DNA from: Burkholderia sp.
GTDB taxonomy: Bacteria > Pseudomonadota > Gammaproteobacteria > Burkholderiales > Burkholderiaceae
NCBI RefSeq assembly: GCF_018375725.1
Contig: NZ_JAHACR010000131.1
Span: 1 to 10,467 of the forward strand
Direction: 5' to 3'
DNA length: 10,467 nucleotides
Shown piece by piece: positions 6,350 to 10,467 of the stretch (within the stretch, counting starts at the first letter, position 1; each line of letters starts with the position of its first letter). Under the pieces are notes generated by a model, which made no database searches, was not told where the DNA came from, and saw nothing but the letters and a program-made list of their open reading frames with translations. The translations under genes were made by a program, and so were the position numbers.

Positions 6350-7063
6350 ATGTCCAATGCCTATAAACGCGTCCTCCTCAAACTCTCCGGCGAAGCGCTG
6401 ATGGGCGACGATGCCTTCGGCATCAATCGCGCTACGATCGAACGGATGGTGGCCGATATCGCCGAAGTCGTGCGTCTTGGCACGCAACTCGCGGTGGTGA
6501 TCGGCGGCGGCAATATTTTCCGCGGCGTCGCGGGCGGCGCGGCCGGCATGGACCGCGCGACCGCCGACTACATGGGGATGCTGGCGACGATGATGAACGC
6601 GCTGGCGCTGCAGGACGCGATGCGTCACGCCGGTATCGAGGCGCGTGTGCAATCCGCGCTGCGCATGGACCAGGTCGTCGAGCCGTACATCCGTCCGCGC
6701 GCGATCCGTCAGCTCGAGGAAGGCCGGGTCGTGATCTTCGCGGCCGGCACCGGCAACCCGTTCTTCACGACCGACACGGCCGCCGCGCTGCGCGGCTCGG
6801 AAGTGGGCGCCGAGGTGGTGCTGAAGGCGACGAAGGTCGACGGCGTGTACTCGGCCGATCCCAAGAAGGATCCGTCCGCCACGCGCTACACGACGATCAC
6901 CTTCGACGAGGCGATCAGCCGCAACCTGCAGGTGATGGACGCGACGGCGTTCGCGCTGTGCCGCGACCAGAAGCTGCCGATTCGCGTGTTTTCGATCAAC
7001 AAGCCGGGCGCGCTCAAGCGCATCGTGCTGGGCGAGGACGAAGGTACGCTCGTCCACGTGTAA
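6350..7063 (+). CDS. pyrH: Uridylate kinase (UMP kinase)
   Basis: Phosphorylates UMP to UDP with ATP in de novo pyrimidine synthesis. Bacterial PyrH is a cytosolic hexamer of the amino acid kinase fold, usually activated by GTP and inhibited by UTP. The 237-residue protein shows the N-terminal phosphate-binding KLSGEAL (11-17), the glycine-rich VVIGGGNIFRG (49-59), the UMP-binding DRATADYMGMLATMMN region (68-83), FAAGTGNPFFTTDTAA (130-145) and the ATP-site KVDGVYSADPKKD (162-174). The start MSNAYKRVLLKLSGEA is preferred over an in-frame TTG at 6284 because it matches the family length and has GGAAG (6340-6344) five bases upstream, and because the extension would be unconserved-looking and overlap the promoter-like patch. 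It lies between tsf and frr, the classical order, and is probably cotranscribed with both. Confidence 0.97.
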   Translation: MSNAYKRVLLKLSGEALMGDDAFGINRATIERMVADIAEVVRLGTQLAVVIGGGNIFRGVAGGAAGMDRATADYMGMLATMMNALALQDAMRHAGIEARVQSALRMDQVVEPYIRPRAIRQLEEGRVVIFAAGTGNPFFTTDTAAALRGSEVGAEVVLKATKVDGVYSADPKKDPSATRYTTITFDEAISRNLQVMDATAFALCRDQKLPIRVFSINKPGALKRIVLGEDEGTLVHV

Positions 7064-7075
7064 ACTCCCGCGGAT

Positions 7076-7121
7076 GCGGGCGGCGGCGCAGCGCATCGCG
7101 TGTGCCGCGCCCGCGTTCTTT
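7076..7121 (+). terminator. Hairpin with weak T-tract between pyrH and frr (attenuator candidate)
   Basis: GCGGGCG (7076-7082) pairs with CGCCCGC (7108-7114). After a bulged G7083, CGGC (7084-7087) pairs with GCCG (7104-7107), extended by a wobble and two more pairs. TTCTTT follows at 7116-7121. The stem is strong but the T-tract is interrupted, so at most partial termination is expected. It could instead be only an mRNA stability element. Confidence 0.4.
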
Positions 7122-7145
7122 GAAGGTTTGAAGGTTCGGAGGTTG
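7122..7145 (+). promoter_or_regulatory. Triplicated Shine-Dalgarno-like octamer before frr
   Basis: Three consecutive 8-mers, GAAGGTTT, GAAGGTTC and GGAGGTTG, occupy 7122-7145 directly upstream of the frr ATG at 7148. The last copy supplies GGAGG (7138-7142) five bases before the start, the best-looking ribosome binding site in the operon. The two earlier AAGG cores, eight and sixteen bases upstream, could act as standby sites. Confidence 0.65.
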
Positions 7146-7147
7146 AA

Positions 7148-7708
7148 ATGAGTGTCGCTGATATCAAGAAGGGCGTCGAGCAGAAGATGCAGCGCTCGAT
7201 CGAAGCGTTCAAGAACGATCTGGCGAAGATCCGCACGGGCCGTGCACACACCGGTCTGCTCGATCACGTGCAGGTCGACTACTACGGCTCGATGGTGCCG
7301 ATTTCGCAGGTGGCCAACCTGACGCTCGTGGATGCGCGCACGATCGGCGTGCAGCCGTGGGAAAAGAACATGGTCGCGAAGGTCGAGAAGGCGATCCGCG
7401 AAGCCGACCTGGGCCTGAACCCGGCAACGACGGGCGACCTGATCCGCGTGCCGATGCCGGCGCTGACGGAAGAGCGCCGCCGCGAGCTGACGAAGGTCGT
7501 CAAGAGCGAAGGCGAAACGGCCAAGGTCGCGATCCGCAACCTGCGCCGCGACGCGAACGAAGCGCTCAAGAAGCTGGTGAAGGACAAGGAAATCTCGGAA
7601 GACGACGAGCGCCGTGCGGGCGACCTCGTGCAGAAGCTGACCGACCAGCACGTCGCCGAAATCGACAAGCTCGTGCAGAGCAAGGAAGCCGAGATCATGA
7701 CGGTCTGA
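7148..7708 (+). CDS. frr: Ribosome recycling factor
   Basis: RRF, acting with EF-G, splits the post-termination ribosome so that subunits can be reused. The 186-residue protein has the family's normal length (185 in E. coli) and layout: a three-helix-bundle domain I made from both ends, and domain II at roughly 31-105. Visible conserved segments are AKIRTGRAHTGLL (26-38), VQVDYYGS (41-48), GLNPATTGDLIRVPMPALTEERR (89-111), and the charged helix RNLRRDANEALKKL (130-143) with the ribosome-contacting arginine region R130-R134. The start MSVADIKKGVEQKM is fixed by GGAGG five bases upstream. It is 84 bp after pyrH and 49 bp before uppS. Its stop codon lies in the loop of a small perfect hairpin. 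Confidence 0.98.
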   Translation: MSVADIKKGVEQKMQRSIEAFKNDLAKIRTGRAHTGLLDHVQVDYYGSMVPISQVANLTLVDARTIGVQPWEKNMVAKVEKAIREADLGLNPATTGDLIRVPMPALTEERRRELTKVVKSEGETAKVAIRNLRRDANEALKKLVKDKEISEDDERRAGDLVQKLTDQHVAEIDKLVQSKEAEIMTV

Positions 7709-7716
7709 CGACCGTC
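7699..7716 (+). other. Hairpin enclosing the frr stop codon
   Basis: GACGGTC (7699-7705) pairs perfectly with GACCGTC (7710-7716) around the tetraloop TGAC, whose first three bases are the frr stop codon. There is no following T-run. It may be chance, or it may affect termination or mRNA decay at the frr-uppS junction. Confidence 0.45.
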
Positions 7717-7757
7717 CTCGCGCGCCGCCTTCTTCCCGCATTACTGTCTCAACGGCC

Positions 7758-8540
7758 ATGACCTATACCAGCTCTACTGTTCGCGTGCCTGACATCGGCG
7801 CCGTGCCGCGTCATATCGCGATCATCATGGACGGCAACGGCCGTTGGGCGACCGAGCGCCGCTTGCCGCGCGTGGCCGGCCATACCCGTGGCGTCGATGC
7901 GGTGCGGGCGGTGGTCGAAGGCTGCGCGCGCGCCGGCGTCGAATATCTGACGCTGTTCGCGTTCAGCTCGGAGAACTGGCGGCGGCCGAACGAGGAAGTG
8001 TCGTTCCTGATGCGCCTCTTCATCACCGCGCTCGAGCGGGAAATCGGCAAGCTGCATGCGAACGGGATTCGCCTGCGTGTCGTCGGCGATCTCGACCGCT
8101 TCGAGCCGCGCATCCAGGCGCTGATCCGTCGCGCCGAAACCAAGACGGCGCGCAATACGCGCCTGACGCTCACCATTGCCGCGAACTACGGCGGCCGGTG
8201 GGACATCCTGCAGGCGACCAGAAAGCTCGTCGAGCAGGCCGCGCGCGAAGGGCGCGAGGTGGAGGTCAGCGAAGCGACCTTCGCGCCGCATCTCGCGATG
8301 GCCTATGCGCCGGAGCCCGATCTCTTCATCCGCACGGGCGGCGAGCAGCGCATCAGCAACTTCCTGCTGTGGCAGCTTGCCTACACCGAGTTTTATTTCA
8401 CCGACAAATTCTGGCCGGACTTCGACCGCGCGGCGCTCGCCGACGCGCTGGCATCGTACACCGACCGCGAGCGCCGTTTCGGACGTACCAGCGCGCAGCT
8501 CGAGCCGCAATCGCAGAGCGCCGACACCCTTTCATGCTGA
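7758..8540 (+). CDS. uppS: (2E,6E)-farnesyl-diphosphate-specific undecaprenyl diphosphate synthase
   Basis: Condenses eight isopentenyl diphosphates onto farnesyl diphosphate in cis to make C55 undecaprenyl diphosphate, the lipid carrier for peptidoglycan, O-antigen and related glycans; it acts at the cytosolic face of the membrane. The 260-residue protein has the cis-prenyltransferase signatures: RHIAIIMDGNGRWA (18-31) with catalytic D25, FAFSSENWRRP (68-78), and the C-terminal block RTGGEQRISNFLLWQ (192-206) followed by E211 and KFWPDF (217-222). The start MTYTSSTVRVPDIGAVPRH gives a short N-terminal leader before the core, normal in the genus. No good Shine-Dalgarno is visible, so translation may depend on reinitiation from frr. 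The last seven bases overlap cdsA. Its substrate IPP derives from the MEP pathway that includes dxr two genes downstream. Confidence 0.97.
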   Translation: MTYTSSTVRVPDIGAVPRHIAIIMDGNGRWATERRLPRVAGHTRGVDAVRAVVEGCARAGVEYLTLFAFSSENWRRPNEEVSFLMRLFITALEREIGKLHANGIRLRVVGDLDRFEPRIQALIRRAETKTARNTRLTLTIAANYGGRWDILQATRKLVEQAAREGREVEVSEATFAPHLAMAYAPEPDLFIRTGGEQRISNFLLWQLAYTEFYFTDKFWPDFDRAALADALASYTDRERRFGRTSAQLEPQSQSADTLSC

Positions 8541-9355
8541 AGACCCGTGTGATCACGGCGATCGCGTTGCTGGCGGTGCTGCTGCCGGTGACGCTGTTCG
8601 CGCCGCTGAGCGCGTTCGGCGTGCTGATCGCCGTCGTGCTTGTGTTCGCCGCCTGGGAATGGGCGCGTCTCCTGAAGCTCGCAGGCGCAGGCCCGGTCGT
8701 CTATGCCGGCCTCGCGGCGGCAGTCCTGCTGGCGACGACGAGGCTCGGCATCGGCGAATCGTCGTCCCGCCCGCTTTTCGCGGCAGCCGGCGTGTTCTGG
8801 CTGCTGGCCGGCCCGTTCGCATTGCGCCGGAAGCCCGCGCTCGCCGAGGGCGCATGGCGGCCCTTCCTGCTGGCGGCGGGTCTCGTGATCTTCGCTGCGT
8901 GCTGGCATGCGCTGGTCGCCGCGCGCGCGCAGGGCGTGCCGTTCGTGCTGTCGCTGCTGCTCGTCGTCTGGCTCGCCGATATCGGCGCATACTTTGCCGG
9001 CAAGGCGTTCGGGAAGCGTAAACTGGCGGTGTCGATCAGCCCGGGCAAGACCTGGGAAGGCGCGGCCGGCGGCTGGCTGGCCGTGATGATCGTCGCCGGC
9101 GTCGCCATTGCGGCTCATCTGTCCGAGCCGACCCTTTTTTCAGCCTTCGCCGCGCGGTACGGCGTGCCGGGGGCATGGGCTGCGCTGACGTTGCTCGTCG
9201 CGTTCAGTGTGATCGGCGACCTGTTCGAGTCGCTGTTGAAACGGCAGGCCGGCGTCAAGGATTCGAGCGGATTGCTGCCGGGTCACGGCGGGGTGCTCGA
9301 CCGTGTCGACGCGTTGTTGCCCGTGCTGCCGCTCGCGATGCTGTTGCTCGGTTAA
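8534..9355 (+). CDS. cdsA: Phosphatidate cytidylyltransferase (CDP-diglyceride synthase)
   Basis: Makes CDP-diacylglycerol from CTP and phosphatidic acid, the branch point to phosphatidylethanolamine, phosphatidylglycerol and cardiolipin, in the inner membrane. The 273-residue protein is very hydrophobic, with roughly eight membrane-spanning stretches starting at residue 7 (VITAIALLAVLLPVTLFAPL). The family signature is complete at residues 233-259: SLLKR, then KDSSGLLPGHGG and DRVD, which contain the catalytic and metal-binding Asp residues. A second conserved cytoplasmic patch is ISPGKTWEGAAGG, following ADIGAYFAGKAFGKRKL. The ATG at 8534 starts inside the end of uppS (ATGCTGA, 7-nt overlap), pointing to translational coupling. 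dxr follows 17 bp after the stop. The 273-aa length and MLKTRVITA start fit the family. Confidence 0.96.
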   Translation: MLKTRVITAIALLAVLLPVTLFAPLSAFGVLIAVVLVFAAWEWARLLKLAGAGPVVYAGLAAAVLLATTRLGIGESSSRPLFAAAGVFWLLAGPFALRRKPALAEGAWRPFLLAAGLVIFAACWHALVAARAQGVPFVLSLLLVVWLADIGAYFAGKAFGKRKLAVSISPGKTWEGAAGGWLAVMIVAGVAIAAHLSEPTLFSAFAARYGVPGAWAALTLLVAFSVIGDLFESLLKRQAGVKDSSGLLPGHGGVLDRVDALLPVLPLAMLLLG

Positions 9356-9372
9356 AAACTAGACCTTCTGCT

Positions 9373-10467
9373 ATGCAAAAACGCCTGACATTGCTCGGTT
9401 CCACGGGCTCGATCGGAGACAGCACGCTCGACGTGGTGGCCCGTCATCCGGACCGCTTTTCTGTGTACGCGCTGACTGCGCATCGCAACGGCGACAAGCT
9501 GGTCGCCCAATGCCTGCAATTCGCCCCGGAAGTCGCGGTGGTCGGCGACGCGCAGACGGCTGCGCACGTCGAGGCGCAGTTGCGCGCGGCCGGCAGCAAG
9601 ACGCAGGTCGCCTACGGCCCGCAGGCGCTCGTCGACGTATCGAAGAGCGACGGGTGCGATACCGTGGTCGCGGCGATCGTCGGCGCGGCCGGTCTGGCGC
9701 CGAGCCTCGCGGCCGCACGCGCCGGCAAGCGGATCCTGCTCGCGAACAAGGAATCGCTGGTGATGTCGGGCGCGATCTTCATGGACGCGGTGCGCGATCA
9801 CGGCGCGACGCTCCTGCCGGTCGACAGCGAGCACAACGCGATCTTCCAGTGCATGCCGCGCGACGCGGCCGAGCACGGCGGCATCGCCAAGATCATCCTG
9901 ACCGCATCGGGCGGCCCGTTCCGCACGCGCGAGCCGTCGACGCTCGTCGACGTGACGCCGGAGGACGCCTGCAAGCATCCGAACTGGGTGATGGGCCGCA
10001 AGATCTCGGTCGATTCCGCGACGATGATGAACAAGGGCCTCGAGGTGATCGAGGCGCACTGGATCTTCGGCCTGCCGGGCGACCGGATCGACGTGCTGAT
10101 CCATCCGCAGAGCGTGATCCACTCGCTCGTGTCGTACCGCGACGGCTCGGTGCTCGCGCAGCTCGGCAATCCCGACATGCGCACGCCGATCGCGCACGCG
10201 CTTGCGTTCCCGGAGCGCGTCGAAGCGGGTGTCGAGCAGCTCGACCTCGCGCAGATCGCGCAGCTCAGCTTCGAGAAGCCCGACTACGCGCGCTTCCCGT
10301 GCCTCGCGCTCGCGCTCAAGGCGCTGGCCGAGGGCGGTATCGCGAGTGCCGCATTGAACGCGGCGAACGAGGTTGCGGTCGAAGCGTTTCTCGAGCGCCG
10401 GATCGGCTTCATGGCGATCGCGGCGACGGTCGACGCCGTGCTCGGCGCTCTGCCGAACCGCGCGCCT
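9373..10467 (+). CDS. dxr: 1-deoxy-D-xylulose 5-phosphate reductoisomerase, C-terminus cut off
   Basis: Dxr (IspC) converts DXP to 2-C-methyl-D-erythritol 4-phosphate with NADPH and a divalent metal, the committed step of the MEP isoprenoid pathway and the target of fosmidomycin. The frame is open for 365 codons to the window edge; the family is about 400 residues, so roughly 30 are missing. It shows the Rossmann NADPH motif GSTGSIGDSTLD (9-20), LLANKESLVMSG, metal ligands D151 and E153 in VDSEHNAIFQ, ASGGPFR, PNWVMGRKISVDSATMMNKG and the third ligand E224 in NKGLE. The loop after E153 is shorter than in E. coli, which explains the lower number of E224 (E231 there). The start MQKRLTLLGSTG is set by the Rossmann fold beginning at residue 5; no Shine-Dalgarno is obvious in the 17-bp gap after cdsA. 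It sits last in the visible operon and supplies precursor for UppS. Confidence 0.97.
   Translation, partial: MQKRLTLLGSTGSIGDSTLDVVARHPDRFSVYALTAHRNGDKLVAQCLQFAPEVAVVGDAQTAAHVEAQLRAAGSKTQVAYGPQALVDVSKSDGCDTVVAAIVGAAGLAPSLAAARAGKRILLANKESLVMSGAIFMDAVRDHGATLLPVDSEHNAIFQCMPRDAAEHGGIAKIILTASGGPFRTREPSTLVDVTPEDACKHPNWVMGRKISVDSATMMNKGLEVIEAHWIFGLPGDRIDVLIHPQSVIHSLVSYRDGSVLAQLGNPDMRTPIAHALAFPERVEAGVEQLDLAQIAQLSFEKPDYARFPCLALALKALAEGGIASAALNAANEVAVEAFLERRIGFMAIAATVDAVLGALPNRAP

Noticed and set aside
6323..7759. A minus-strand open frame opposite pyrH and frr
   Set aside because: It is antisense to two conserved genes, and its composition (His, Arg, Asp, Val rich) is that of a complementary-frame artefact.

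Overview
The window looks like a core chromosomal segment from a betaproteobacterium, most likely Burkholderia (cepacia-complex-like). This rests on the very high GC content with G/C-biased third codon positions, the gene order, and protein lengths that fit Burkholderia orthologues as I remember them. The genus is an inference from recognition; no search was run.

Left arm (1-4024, minus strand): map (methionine aminopeptidase), then glnD (PII uridylyltransferase), then, four bases after the glnD stop, the first 193 codons of a Pro/Arg/Ala/Gly-rich protein that runs off the left edge. The last is probably the disordered N-terminal extension of an RluB/RsuA-type pseudouridine synthase, and it carries an in-frame 54-bp tandem repeat. 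Right arm (4408-10467, plus strand): rpsB, tsf, pyrH, frr, uppS, cdsA and the first 365 codons of dxr. This is the widely conserved block that links translation (ribosomal protein S2, elongation factor Ts, ribosome recycling factor) to UMP phosphorylation and to envelope precursor synthesis (undecaprenyl diphosphate, CDP-diacylglycerol, and MEP-pathway isoprenoid precursors that feed UppS).

The arms diverge from a 383-bp region (4025-4407). It holds a good extended -10 promoter pointing at rpsB, a weaker one pointing at map, and an rpsB leader of about 205 nt with three predicted stem-loops, a plausible site for S2 autoregulation. Inside the right-hand operon the spacers are structured. There is a textbook intrinsic terminator plus a second hairpin between rpsB and tsf, two very stable hairpins between tsf and pyrH, a hairpin and a triplicated Shine-Dalgarno-like octamer before frr, and a small hairpin around the frr stop codon. 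From uppS onward genes are tightly packed or overlapping.

I see no mobile element, CRISPR array, tRNA, rRNA or defence-like gene. The coding content is ordinary housekeeping. What deserves a second look is the RNA structure between genes and the repeat-bearing basic protein at the left edge. No new biological system is evident.
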